A DNA stretch of 28,618 bases from Deltaproteobacteria bacterium (GCA_013151875.1 JAADHL010000066.1:1-28618); one strand, 5' to 3'. Shown: positions 9,040-17,342, counted from the first letter of the stretch. Translations and numbers: made by a program. The notes: generated by a model not told the origin, from the sequence alone.

Positions 9040-10539
9040 ATGGAGCGTTATCAGATGCTTATCGACGGCAAGTTCGTCGATGCAGAGTCGGGGGAAACCA
9101 GGCCGACCTTCAATCCAGCCACCGAGGAGCCGATAGCCGAGGTGCCGGTGGCGACCAAGGGCGACGCGAAAAGGGCCGTGGAGGCGGCCCGCAAGGCCTT
9201 CGACTCAGGGGTATGGAGCGGGCTGTCGCCAAAAGAACGCGCCGCGATCCTGTACAAGGTGTGCGACAAGCTGAAGGAGAGGGACTCCGAACTGTCGCGG
9301 TTGGAGGCGATGGACGGGGGCGCCACCATCCGCAAGACCACCATGATGGACGTGCCGGTCGGGATAGAGCACTTCAGGCTCCTGGTCGAAATGGGCGAAA
9401 AGATACCGGCGTACGAACCCCTGCCCTGGGTGGATTTCCCCTACGTTTCGTGGAATTTCGTCAACCGCGAACCCATTGGGGTCTGCGCGGGCATCATTCC
9501 ATGGAACTTCCCCTTCATGATGACCATCTGGAAGGTGGCCCCGGCCCTCATCATGGGCAATACGGCCGTGCTGAAGCCAGCATCCGACACACCCCTGACC
9601 GCCCTGGAGTTCGCGCGGTGCGCCATGGAGGCGGGGCTTCCGGACGGTGTGCTGAACGTGCTGATCGGGGCCGGTTCCGTGGTCGGCAAGGAGCTGTGCA
9701 CCAGCCCCCTGGTGGACAAGGTGGCCCTTACCGGGTCGACAGAAACGGGGCGCAACGTCATGAAAATGGCCGCGGACACCGTCAAGAAAGTGACCCTGGA
9801 ACTGGGCGGCAAGAGTCCCAGCATCGTTTTGGAGGACGCGGACATGGACCTGGCCGTGGACGGCGCCCTGTTCGGGACCTTCTTTCACGCGGGGCAGGTG
9901 TGCGAGTCAGGGACCCGCTGCTTTGTGCCTGCCTCCATCTACGACGAATTCATGGCCCGTCTGAAGGAACGCGTGGGCAGGATCAAGCTGGGCGACACCC
10001 TGGATTTCGAGACGACCATGGGGCCGGTGGTTTCAAAGACGCAATACGACACGATCATGAAATACATCGAAATCGGCAAGAGCGAGGGGGCGAGACTGGT
10101 CTGCGGGGGCGGACGTCCGGAGGGTTTCGCGAAGGGCCACTATATCCAACCCACCGTTTTTGACGGGGTGGACAACGGGATGCGCATCGCCCAGGAAGAG
10201 ATATTCGGACCCGTGCTGTCGGTCATCAAGTACGAATTCGTGGATGAGGCAATCTCCATGGCCAACGACAGCATTTACGGCCTGGGTGGGGCGATCTTTT
10301 CGAAGGACCTGCCCAGGGCCATCGACCTGGCCAAGCGCATCCGGACCGGCACTGTCTGGATCAACGACTATCATCTGATCAACGCCCTGGCGCCCTTCGG
10401 CGGGTACAAGCAGTCTGGCGTCGGCCGTGAACTGGGGCCGCACGGTCTGTTGGAGTACACGCAGGTCAAGCACATCCACGTGGATCTCACGCAGGACAGA
10501 TCCAAGCGTTTCTGGTATGACTATATCTTCAATGACTAG
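9040..10539 (+). CDS. NAD(P)-dependent aldehyde dehydrogenase
   Basis: A full-length (499-residue) ALDH-superfamily enzyme that oxidises an aldehyde to the carboxylate. Visible motifs are the IIPWNFP oxyanion Asn region, GNTAVLKPAS for cofactor binding, the GSTETG glycine motif, the general base E254 in LELGGKSP, the catalytic C288 in HAGQVCESGTR, and EEIFGPVLSV near the C-terminus. Length and motifs fit the betaine aldehyde / phenylacetaldehyde dehydrogenase class, but the substrate cannot be decided from sequence. The residue after the catalytic Cys is Glu, whereas many relatives have Thr, Ala or Val there. It has its own likely promoter (8982-9010). The DUF1573 lipoprotein starts 43 bases after its stop. 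Confidence 0.93.
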   Translation: MERYQMLIDGKFVDAESGETRPTFNPATEEPIAEVPVATKGDAKRAVEAARKAFDSGVWSGLSPKERAAILYKVCDKLKERDSELSRLEAMDGGATIRKTTMMDVPVGIEHFRLLVEMGEKIPAYEPLPWVDFPYVSWNFVNREPIGVCAGIIPWNFPFMMTIWKVAPALIMGNTAVLKPASDTPLTALEFARCAMEAGLPDGVLNVLIGAGSVVGKELCTSPLVDKVALTGSTETGRNVMKMAADTVKKVTLELGGKSPSIVLEDADMDLAVDGALFGTFFHAGQVCESGTRCFVPASIYDEFMARLKERVGRIKLGDTLDFETTMGPVVSKTQYDTIMKYIEIGKSEGARLVCGGGRPEGFAKGHYIQPTVFDGVDNGMRIAQEEIFGPVLSVIKYEFVDEAISMANDSIYGLGGAIFSKDLPRAIDLAKRIRTGTVWINDYHLINALAPFGGYKQSGVGRELGPHGLLEYTQVKHIHVDLTQDRSKRFWYDYIFND

Positions 10540-10582
10540 GCCCGTCGCTTGTGGACCAGGTCACGGACAACGGAGGCCCAGA

Positions 10583-11755
10583 ATGAGAGTCAGGAGCAAG
10601 ATCCCGTGGTTGATTGCCGTGGCCCTGGCGGGCGCGGGTTTGTGGGGATGCAAGGGTGACCAGGCCGCCCTTGCCGACAAGAAGCCCGCGGCCACCGACG
10701 CGAACAAGGCGCGGGCCGGTTCCTCCAAGGGCGGTCCTTCAATAGCGTGCGACAAGCCGGATTTCGAATTCGGCAAGGTGGCCCAGGGCGAAGAGATGAA
10801 ACACGTGTTCACGATAAAGAACACGGGCGACGACGTGCTGAATATCCTGTCCGCGAGGGGTGGTTGAGGCTGCACGGCGGCCGTCGTTTCGGCGTCCAAG
10901 GTTCCCCCGGGTGGGGAAGGAAAAATCGAGGTCAAGGTCAGCACTCGTGGTCGTAAGGGAAAGCTGAAGAAGTCGGTCACCGTCACTACCAACGACCCCA
11001 AGAATCCCAGGTTCAAGCTGACGTTGAGCGGCGAGGTGCAGGTCGTCGCGGCGTTCGAGCCCTCTTATCTGAGGCTGGGGCGCATCCCCGTCGGCGCGAT
11101 CAGGACCGAGACGGTCAAGGTGACGGCCAAGGACCCCGCCGGTCTCAAGATCACGGGGCTGAAACCGTCCAACCCGGATCGGATCGAGGCCAGGGTGGTT
11201 CAGGGCAAGCAAGGGACCTCCATCGAGGTAAAGATAAAGGCCGGGGAAAAAGAAGGCAGGATGTCTGAAAGCGTGGTCGCCACGACCAATCTGAAGAGCC
11301 CGAAAGAAATCCGGTTGCACATCAGCGGTACCGTGTCGAAGGACCTGTGGGCGGACCCGCCCAGGGTGTTCTTTGCCGGTTTCGATAAAAGGAGCCTGCC
11401 TACGACCGTCGTCAAGGTGGCGTCCCTTTCGGGCGCGAAGTTCCAACTGAAGGGGGTCACTGACAAGACGGGCGCTGTAAGCGGCCAGGTAGAGCACTCG
11501 GATAAAGGATGGAAGGTGGTGCTTTCCCTGAAAAACAAGCCTGAAAGCAACGCTGGGATGCTTCAGATCCGGACCGACAGCAAGAAACAGCCGATAATCG
11601 AGGTCCCGTATACCGTAGGGATGAGGTCCCGCACCCGCCGCGGCGCTCGTAATGCCGCCATTAGAGGCAAGGCCCTCCCCAAAGCCATCCCCGGAATCAG
11701 CCCGAAGCCCGTTCGAAGGCTGATGCGCCGTCCCCCTCCCGGCAAGACGAAGTGA
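10583..11755 (+). CDS. DUF1573/ASH-like lipoprotein with in-frame TGA: candidate selenoprotein (Sec at codon 95)
   Basis: The frame starts at an ATG with GGAGG 6 bases upstream and encodes a lipoprotein signal (lipobox LWGC, C23), a short Ala/Lys linker, and a DUF1573 (Ig-like, ASH-related) domain: FEFGKVAQGEEMKHVFTIKN. At 10865-10867 a TGA interrupts the frame. The same frame stays open for another ~295 codons and continues the same domain without a gap: ...ARGG-[TGA]-GCTAA..., then a PPGGEGKIEVKV strand and NDPKNPRFKLTLSGEV. In DUF1573 proteins this site normally reads CGCT, so the TGA replaces the first Cys (Sec95, with C97 giving U-G-C). Two more Ig-like modules follow (about 150-340) and then a basic, Arg/Pro-rich tail. 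Total 390 residues. The alternative is a nonsense mutation or sequencing error. The function of DUF1573 proteins is poorly known; a redox or metal role for the U-G-C motif is inferred. Confidence 0.72.
10879..10897 (+). promoter_or_regulatory. Possible bacterial SECIS hairpin downstream of the in-frame TGA
   Basis: Just after the TGA the RNA can fold as GG-C-CGUCG / CGGCG-U-CC, that is pairs 79-97, 80-96, a C·U mismatch, then 82-94 to 86-90 (last two digits of position), with a UUU loop, or GUUUC if the last pair opens. The apical loop begins 18 bases after the TGA and has G first, which meets the usual spacing and loop rules for bacterial SECIS elements. A second hairpin, UUCCCC (10902-10907) with GGGGAA (10913-10918), follows. 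The stem is short and the DNA is GC-rich, so chance pairing is possible. Confidence 0.4.
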
Positions 11756-11844
11756 ACCGCTTGCAGTGCCGTTCATGATGTTGTGATTTTTCAGTGATAT
11801 CCGGTATTTATGGACATGTTTGCGGGTTTGCCCGCCGCTTCGGG

Positions 11845-13152
11845 TCAGGCCGAGAAGATGATGTCCCAGAAAAAGAAGAAGCCCGCGCCCACGGCGCCCA
11901 GAGCCAGTATGCCTAACAGGACCCAGAGAAGGTATGTTTTTTTGCTGCGGCCGGTCTGGGACACGGCGGACATGGGAATGGTTTCGCGGCCCTCCAGCAT
12001 TTCGACCAGCGCGGTGCCCTGTGGGCGCGTTGCTGGGGGGGGTGCGTCGCCCTTTACCGATCCCCTGAGGTCCTCGTCCGTAATTCGTCCACCTTGTCCA
12101 ATGCGCTCGATGGCAATGGGGTTGCTGCCCTCGACCGGCAGCGGCTGTCCCGCGTAACGGAGCATGGATAGGCTCAGGATCTCGTCGGTAATCAGCATGC
12201 CGATGTGTTCCTGGGTCGCGCCCTCTTCCCGCACGGCCTGCGCCTCGAATACCGACCTCACGAATTCCGCAAGGTCGTAGGACGTGACCTTCAGGCCCTC
12301 GCGAAACAGGTAGGCCATCAATTCGTCGCCCATCTCGCGGGCCGAGTGGAACCGTTTGCGCGGGTCGCGGTGCAGGGACTTGCGGACCAACTTGTCCAGT
12401 CCGGCGGTCACATCGGGGTTCAAAAGCGTCAGGGACGGTACATCGGTCTTTTGTACCAGTTCGACGGTCTCCATCTCGGTCTTGCCCAGGAACAGGCGTC
12501 GGTTCGCCAGAAGTTCCCACAGCACGACCCCGATCGAGAAGATGTCCGTGCGATGGTCCACCGCGCGCCCGTCCACGGCCTCGGGGGACAGGTACGAGAA
12601 CTTCCCCTTGACGATGCCGGGATCGGTCAGTTCGACTTGCGTGACTGCCTTGGCCAGGCCGAAGTCCGTGATCTTCACCTCGCCCGAGTTGGACACCAGG
12701 GTGTTGGGCGGCGACACATCCCTATGGACGATCCCCAGCAGGTTGCCCTGGCCGTCCCGGCGTTCGTGGGCGTGGGCAAGGCCTTTGAGGGCCTCGGTGA
12801 TCACGAAAAGGGCGACCGGAACCGGGAACCTGGCGCCGACCTCTGTAAGGCGTTGGAACAGCCGGCGCAGGTTCGAGCCCTCCACCATTTCCATTACGAT
12901 GAAATAGGTGCCCTGGGCCCTCCCCACGTCGAACACCTGGACGATGTTCGCGTGGCTCAGGTGCATGGCCAGCCGCGCCTCGTCCAGGAACATGTTCACG
13001 AACTTGGGACGATTGCACAGGGATGGGAGGATCCGCTTGATGGCGACGGTCTTTTCAAACCCGTCCATGGTGAAGGCCTTGGCCTTGTATATCTCGGCCA
13101 TACCCCCTGAATCGATCTTTTCGATGACCCTGTATCTCTGTCGTTCCGACAT
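11845..13152 (-). CDS. Membrane-anchored serine/threonine protein kinase (Hanks type)
   Basis: A 435-residue kinase with a complete catalytic core. It has a degenerate Gly loop (IDSGGMAEIYKAKA), ATP-binding K39 in VAIK, catalytic HRD with D145 in IVHRDVSPPN, DFG at 163-165, and the SPEA motif in place of the usual APE. The VSPPN variant of the catalytic loop is common in myxobacterial kinases. After the kinase domain (to about residue 280) comes a variable linker, then one hydrophobic segment at ~406-432, so the kinase domain should be cytoplasmic with a very short C-terminal end outside. There is no PASTA or other sensor domain. The gene is divergent from dnaN and convergent with the DUF1573 gene; no partner phosphatase is in the window. 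Substrate unknown. Confidence 0.9.
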   Translation of the reverse strand: MSERQRYRVIEKIDSGGMAEIYKAKAFTMDGFEKTVAIKRILPSLCNRPKFVNMFLDEARLAMHLSHANIVQVFDVGRAQGTYFIVMEMVEGSNLRRLFQRLTEVGARFPVPVALFVITEALKGLAHAHERRDGQGNLLGIVHRDVSPPNTLVSNSGEVKITDFGLAKAVTQVELTDPGIVKGKFSYLSPEAVDGRAVDHRTDIFSIGVVLWELLANRRLFLGKTEMETVELVQKTDVPSLTLLNPDVTAGLDKLVRKSLHRDPRKRFHSAREMGDELMAYLFREGLKVTSYDLAEFVRSVFEAQAVREEGATQEHIGMLITDEILSLSMLRYAGQPLPVEGSNPIAIERIGQGGRITDEDLRGSVKGDAPPPATRPQGTALVEMLEGRETIPMSAVSQTGRSKKTYLLWVLLGILALGAVGAGFFFFWDIIFSA

Positions 13153-13291
13153 GGCGACCTATATTAGCAGGGATGGAGGATAACGCGAAAAAGAAGGCCA
13201 ACTGTCGGAATCCGCCGGGTTCGTCCGACCACGGCCCTATCGACCATGCACCATGGCCCCCGACAAACACACCGACCTTCTCTGAACTCGG

Positions 13292-13321
13292 TTGACGTGG
13301 GCGAAGCATTGAGACTAGGAT
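13292..13321 (+). promoter_or_regulatory. Possible promoter of dnaN
   Basis: TTGACG (13292-13297) and TAGGAT (13316-13321) are 18 bases apart, ending 29 bases before the ATG at 13351. This arrangement supports the ATG at 13351 over an upstream in-frame ATG at 13246. The 198-base region between the divergent kinase and dnaN shows no recognisable DnaA-box cluster. Confidence 0.4.
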
Positions 13322-13350
13322 CGGCCCAGGATTCAACGGTGGACGGGAAC

Positions 13351-14472
13351 ATGGAATTCACAGCAACAAAAAAGGATTTCAATTCGGCCTTGACAAAGGC
13401 GCAGGGCATACCCGAACAAAAAAACCTGTCGAGCGTGATGGCCAACGTCATGCTGGAGTCGGTCGGCAAGGATTCCGTGCGCCTGACGGCTCAGTCCTAT
13501 GAGGTCACGCTGGTCACGACGTTTCCCGCCGAGGTTGCCGCTGAAGGCCAGATGGCCCTTTCCGGACGCAGCCTCTTCGACGCGACACGCATGCTGCCCG
13601 ACGCGCCAGTCAAGCTGACATCCATGGACAACGACTGGGCCGACCTGAAGGCAGGCCGCACAGACTACAAGATACCGGGGATTCTTCCCTCCAACCTGCC
13701 CGACCGCCAGGAGCCGAAGACCACCGACCAGGTTGCGGTCCCCAGCGACCTGCTGATCGAGATGGCCGAAAGGGTGGGCTTTGCCATGTCCGCGGACGAG
13801 GGCCGCCCGAACCTCAACGGCATCTACATGAAGGTGGAGCCGGGTGAAGGAGGTGTCCATATAGAGATGGTGTCGACCGACGGACACCGGCTTGCGCGCC
13901 TGTCAAGAACCATCGACAAGGCAGGGATTGACCAGGTCCTGGGCGTGATCATCCATCGCAAGGGCGTCAACGAGCTCAAGCGCTTCCTGGCGGACGTGGA
14001 AGGCGACGTGACCGTGGGTTTCCAGCGGAACGCCGTGGTCTTTCAGGTGGAATCCGGATATCTCCTGGTCCGCCAGGTCGAATTGGAATATCCCGATTAC
14101 CTGAGGGTCCTTCCCGACGAGTTCAAGTGGGAATTCAAAGTCGACCGGGCGGAAATGACCAGGGCCGTGCAGCGGGCTGGCGTGGTCATTTCAGCCGAAA
14201 AGACGCCCCTGATAAAACTGACCTTGGGCGCCGGGCAGATCCAGTTGCTGGCTCAGGACCCGGACAAGGGGGACGCCCACAGTGAGGTGGACCTCGATTA
14301 CAGTGGGGAGCCGCTCGAGATCTCGTTCAACAATCGCTACCTCGTGGAGGCCATGAACGCCCTGCCGGGCAAGGAAGTCGTCTTCGGGATCAAGGACCTG
14401 TCGTCCGCGACCAGTTTGACGACCCCGGACGACGACGGCATCCTTCAATTGATCATGCCGGTCAGAATTTAG
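13351..14472 (+). CDS. dnaN: DNA polymerase III beta subunit (sliding clamp)
   Basis: This 373-residue protein is the ring-shaped processivity clamp of the replicative polymerase. The sequence runs through three clamp domains of about 120 residues each, with the typical N-terminus (MEFTATKKDFNSALTKAQG), GRSLFDATRMLP, the central VSTDGHRLA motif, and the C-terminal LIMPVR ending that forms part of the partner-binding pocket. Length matches the family (about 366-380). The start is the ATG at 13351, which gives the conserved N-terminus; the same frame is open further upstream, but those codons match nothing in the family. recF follows after 29 bases, the usual order, but dnaA is not upstream; a kinase gene is there instead. 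Confidence 0.96.
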   Translation: MEFTATKKDFNSALTKAQGIPEQKNLSSVMANVMLESVGKDSVRLTAQSYEVTLVTTFPAEVAAEGQMALSGRSLFDATRMLPDAPVKLTSMDNDWADLKAGRTDYKIPGILPSNLPDRQEPKTTDQVAVPSDLLIEMAERVGFAMSADEGRPNLNGIYMKVEPGEGGVHIEMVSTDGHRLARLSRTIDKAGIDQVLGVIIHRKGVNELKRFLADVEGDVTVGFQRNAVVFQVESGYLLVRQVELEYPDYLRVLPDEFKWEFKVDRAEMTRAVQRAGVVISAEKTPLIKLTLGAGQIQLLAQDPDKGDAHSEVDLDYSGEPLEISFNNRYLVEAMNALPGKEVVFGIKDLSSATSLTTPDDDGILQLIMPVRI

Positions 14473-14501
14473 CCCTGAACCTCACGGCGGGCGCGCTCGT
14501 T

Positions 14502-15589
14502 TTGCGAGTCACCAATCTTCAGATCACCAACTTCAGAAACATTGAACGCGCCGACGTGTCGCCCGGTCCCGCGGAGCCAACGGCCAGGGCAAGACCAACC
14601 TGGTGGAGGCGATCACCTTCCTGTCCTGGCTGCGGTCCTTCAGGACGTCGCGGACCGCGGACCTCGTTTCTCACGGGCTGGAAGCCGCCTACCTGGCCGG
14701 TTCGGTGGAAGGGGTCCGTGGCGACCACCGGATGGAAGTGACCATAAACAGGGGGTTCAGGAGGGCCTTGATGGACGGCAATCCCGTCCGGTCGGCCCGG
14801 GAATGTCTGAATGAGTTCACGGTAGCCTTTTTGAGCCCCGACGACCCGGCGATCCTGGAGGGTGGGCCGAGTGGTCGGCGGACCCTGGTGGACCGTTTCG
14901 TGGTCCTGCTGGATCCGGGCCGACTGCCGTTGTTTCAGACGTATTCCAGGCTGGTCAGGCAGCGTAACGAGATTCTGAAGGCACCCGGGACCGGCTGGGA
15001 CGGGGCCGTGCTGGACGCGTGCGAAGAGGCCCTTGCGGATGCGGGTGGAAAGGTGGTGGCCGCCAGAAAGGATGCGCTTGCGAGGCTGTTGGAACACCTC
15101 CCGAACCTGCTGACGCAGTTGGCCGGACCGGACCTCAAGGCCAGGGTTTCGTACACTTCCCGCTGGTTGACTGACGAATGCGCGCAGGGCGGTGAGGGCG
15201 CGTTGCTGTCACGGAGGCTTGCTTCGAGGAGGCAGGCCGACGCGGCCCAGGGCAGGACAACGGTCGGTCCGCATACGGATGACCTGACCGTTGAAATCCA
15301 GGGTCACGCGGCCCGCGGGCATGCGAGTCGCGGCCAGAGGAAAGCCCTGATGCTTGCATGGAAGGCAGCCGAGGTCCGGGTGTTCAGCGCCCAGGGGGGA
15401 GGCGTCCCGGTCCTGGTGCTGGATGACGCGCTGGCGGACCTTGACGACGAGCGCCAGGGCATGGTCCTGGACTATCTGGCGACCTATCCCGGGCAGAGTT
15501 TTCTGACCGGGACCGCCGTGCCGGGACGCCTCGCTGACGATTGCACGGTGTTTCGCGCCCAGGCAGGGGCTTTTCATTCGGGCGCGTGA
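14502..15589 (+). pseudogene. recF: recF, frameshifted immediately before the Walker A motif
   Basis: RecF is an SMC-like ATPase that helps load RecA at gaps. The N-terminal strand (TTG start at 14502; NLQITNFRNIERADVSPG) is in one frame, while Walker A (GANGQGKTN, from about 14573) and everything after is in another. The rest is intact: the LSPDDP region, GPHTDDL, the ABC-type signature SRGQRKALMLA and the Walker B DDALADLDDER. In intact RecF about five residues (like FNFLV in E. coli) separate SPG from the G.NG.GKT loop; here only two remain, and the frame change implies a loss of 1 modulo 3 bases. A 10-base deletion near 14565-14575 would explain both. The piece from the GTG at 14603 lacks Walker A and could not act as an ATPase. 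It may be a real lesion or a sequence error. Confidence 0.85.
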
Positions 15590-15703
15590 GCGGAGTTTTT
15601 CTTGGTTTTTCTTGACGTAGTGACCGGGACGTTGGACCGTAAGGCGGCATAGATCGCCGGCTAACAGCGGGCAGTGAATATCGACCCCCTTTTGGAGGCG
15701 CCG

Positions 15704-16990
15704 ATGGGCAGGCTCATCATTGAAGGAAGCAATCGGGTCAAAGGCGAGGTAACGCCGTCGGGCAACAAAAACGAGGCCCTGCCTGCCCTGGCCGCGTGCC
15801 TGCTGACCGACGAGGAAGTGACCCTTACCAACCTCCCCCGCATCCGTGACGTACTGGTGATGTGCGACGTGCTGGCGGACCTGGGCGCCGAGGTGGAGTG
15901 GACGGGTGAGCACAGCGCCAGGATCAGGGCCAGGAGAATCGACAAATCAGAGATGGACAGGGTCCTGTGCGGCAGGGTCAGGGCTTCTATTCTGTTCGCC
16001 GGCCCGATGGTCGCCCGTGTCGGTCGCGTGGATCTGCCGCCCCCTGGGGGCGATGTCATAGGTCGGCGCAAGCTGGACACTCACTTCGCTGCCCTGCGCT
16101 CGCTGGGCGCCTCATTGGAGGTCGGCGACAGCTATCATCTGCGGGCCGATCATCTGGTCGGATCGGAGATGTTCCTGGACGAGGCCAGCGTAACCGGCAC
16201 CGAGAACGCCCTGATGGCCGCGGTCCTGGCCAGGGGCACCACGGTGATCGAGAACGCGGCCTGCGAGCCGCACGTCCAGGGCCTGTGCCGGATGTTGCAG
16301 TCCATGGGCGCCTCGATCGACGGGATTGGAACGAACAACCTCACCATCGAGGGGGTGGACCGGCTTCACGGCGCGACCCACCGCATTGGTTCCGACTACC
16401 TGGAGGTGGGCTCGTTCATGTGTCTGGGCGGGGTGATGGGCGACGGCCTGACAATCCATGACGTGGTCCCTCGTGACCTCAGGAAGATACTGACCGTATT
16501 TGCCAGGATGGGCCTTGAAGCGCGGATCGAAGGGACCGACTGCGTGGTGCCCGGTGGTCAGGAACTCGCGATCCAGGCCGACATGCACGGTGTCGTGCCG
16601 CAGATCGACGACGCGCCATGGCCCCAATTCCCAACGGACCTGATGTCAATCGCGATTGTCACCGCAACGCAGGCGGCGGGCACGGTCCTGTTCTTTGAAA
16701 AGATGTACGAGGGACGGATGTTCTTCGTGGATTCCCTGATCAGCATGGGCGCTTCCATCATCCTGTGCGACCCTCATCGCGTGGTGGTCGCGGGACCCTC
16801 CAACCTGTACGCATCGACCCTGCGCAGCCCCGACATCCGGGCGGGAATGGCCCTGCTCATCGCGTGCCTCGCGGCGTCGGGCCGGTCGGTCATGCACAAC
16901 GTGGAACAGATCGACCGGGGTTACGAACACATCGACGACAAGCTGAAGGCAATCGGCGCGGTGATCGAGCGCGTGGAAGAAGGCGACTGA
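15704..16990 (+). CDS. murA: UDP-N-acetylglucosamine 1-carboxyvinyltransferase, Asp-type active site
   Basis: MurA transfers enolpyruvate from PEP to UDP-GlcNAc, the first committed step of peptidoglycan synthesis, in the cytoplasm. The sequence shows the catalytic Lys/Asn pair in SGNKNEALPA, the DDAPWPQFPTDL motif with the catalytic Asp (D305 of E. coli), and the C-terminal DRGYEHIDDKL motif. Length (428) is normal. In the mobile loop, E. coli has C115 in GGCTIGARPVD; here the same place reads GGDVIGRRKLD, with D117. Enzymes with Asp here are active but are not alkylated by fosfomycin, so natural fosfomycin insensitivity of this enzyme is expected. The start is the ATG at 15704, with GGAGG 5 bases upstream; a GTG at 15674 is in frame but has no ribosome site. 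The operon position after recF is less usual. Confidence 0.94.
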   Translation: MGRLIIEGSNRVKGEVTPSGNKNEALPALAACLLTDEEVTLTNLPRIRDVLVMCDVLADLGAEVEWTGEHSARIRARRIDKSEMDRVLCGRVRASILFAGPMVARVGRVDLPPPGGDVIGRRKLDTHFAALRSLGASLEVGDSYHLRADHLVGSEMFLDEASVTGTENALMAAVLARGTTVIENAACEPHVQGLCRMLQSMGASIDGIGTNNLTIEGVDRLHGATHRIGSDYLEVGSFMCLGGVMGDGLTIHDVVPRDLRKILTVFARMGLEARIEGTDCVVPGGQELAIQADMHGVVPQIDDAPWPQFPTDLMSIAIVTATQAAGTVLFFEKMYEGRMFFVDSLISMGASIILCDPHRVVVAGPSNLYASTLRSPDIRAGMALLIACLAASGRSVMHNVEQIDRGYEHIDDKLKAIGAVIERVEEGD

Positions 16991-17003
16991 ACCCATCAGG
17001 ACA

Positions 17004-17031
17004 TTGACACGAAAGTGATAATGGTTATCAT
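17004..17031 (+). promoter_or_regulatory. feoAB promoter overlapped by a Fur box
   Basis: A consensus -35 TTGACA (17004-17009) and a -10 TATCAT (17026-17031) are 16 bases apart. A 7-1-7 inverted repeat TGATAAT-G-GTTATCA (17016-17030) lies across the spacer and the -10, with only one unpaired position between half-sites. This is a near-consensus Fur box. Fur with Fe2+ would block this promoter and release feoAB when iron is low. Confidence 0.85.
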
Positions 17032-17065
17032 TTGAGCGGCTCAAGGCTAGCCGATTGGAGTTTGA

Positions 17066-17302
17066 ATGACTCTGGAACAGGTTCCAAAAGGGTCGCGCGT
17101 CAAGGTCGTGAAGAGGACCAGCGGCCAGAGGTTCGCGGCCAGCATGGACGGAATGGGGATCCACGTCGGTGACGAGTTGGTGGTGGTCGGTTCAGCGCCT
17201 TTCAGCGGCCCAATTCTGGTTGAAGTTCCGGCATCTGGAATACAGGTGGCACTGGGCCGTGGAATGGCCAAAAAGCTCCAGGTCGAGCCGGTGAGCGCTT
17301 GA
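17066..17302 (+). CDS. feoA: FeoA-family ferrous iron transport accessory protein
   Basis: A 78-residue SH3-fold protein that works with FeoB in Fe2+ import on the cytoplasmic side. The family pattern is seen in the early VPKGSRVKVVK strand, the MDGMGIHVGDELVVVG turn, and the closing segment with GRGMAKKLQVEPV, which corresponds to the usual 'G....L....A..I.V' ending. Length matches the family. It starts 35 bases after the Fur-controlled -10 and ends 40 bases before feoB, so both genes are one Fur-regulated transcript. Confidence 0.9.
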   Translation: MTLEQVPKGSRVKVVKRTSGQRFAASMDGMGIHVGDELVVVGSAPFSGPILVEVPASGIQVALGRGMAKKLQVEPVSA

Positions 17303-17342
17303 TCCCGTCGTCAAGGGCCGGACCTTTTTCCAGGGAACAGCA

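Noticed and set aside
10583..10867. A short gene ending at the TGA, with a second gene starting at the TTG at 11024
   Set aside because: The same frame continues the same domain across the TGA, and the second start has no ribosome site; two genes would split one Ig-like domain at its conserved motif.
11822..11835. GCGGG-TTTG-CCCGC hairpin between the DUF1573 and kinase genes
   Set aside because: It lacks a T-run on either strand and has only 5 pairs, so I cannot claim a terminator.
10739..12520. Minus-strand open frame of ~590 codons across the DUF1573 and kinase genes
   Set aside because: It crosses two well-supported genes in a different frame and has no family features; high GC gives many such long frames.
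13153..13350. Replication origin next to dnaN
   Set aside because: No TTATCCACA-like boxes or AT-rich unwinding region were found.
14543..14603. Programmed -1 frameshift in recF
   Set aside because: No slippery heptamer is seen and the region is short of three conserved residues, which a deletion explains better.
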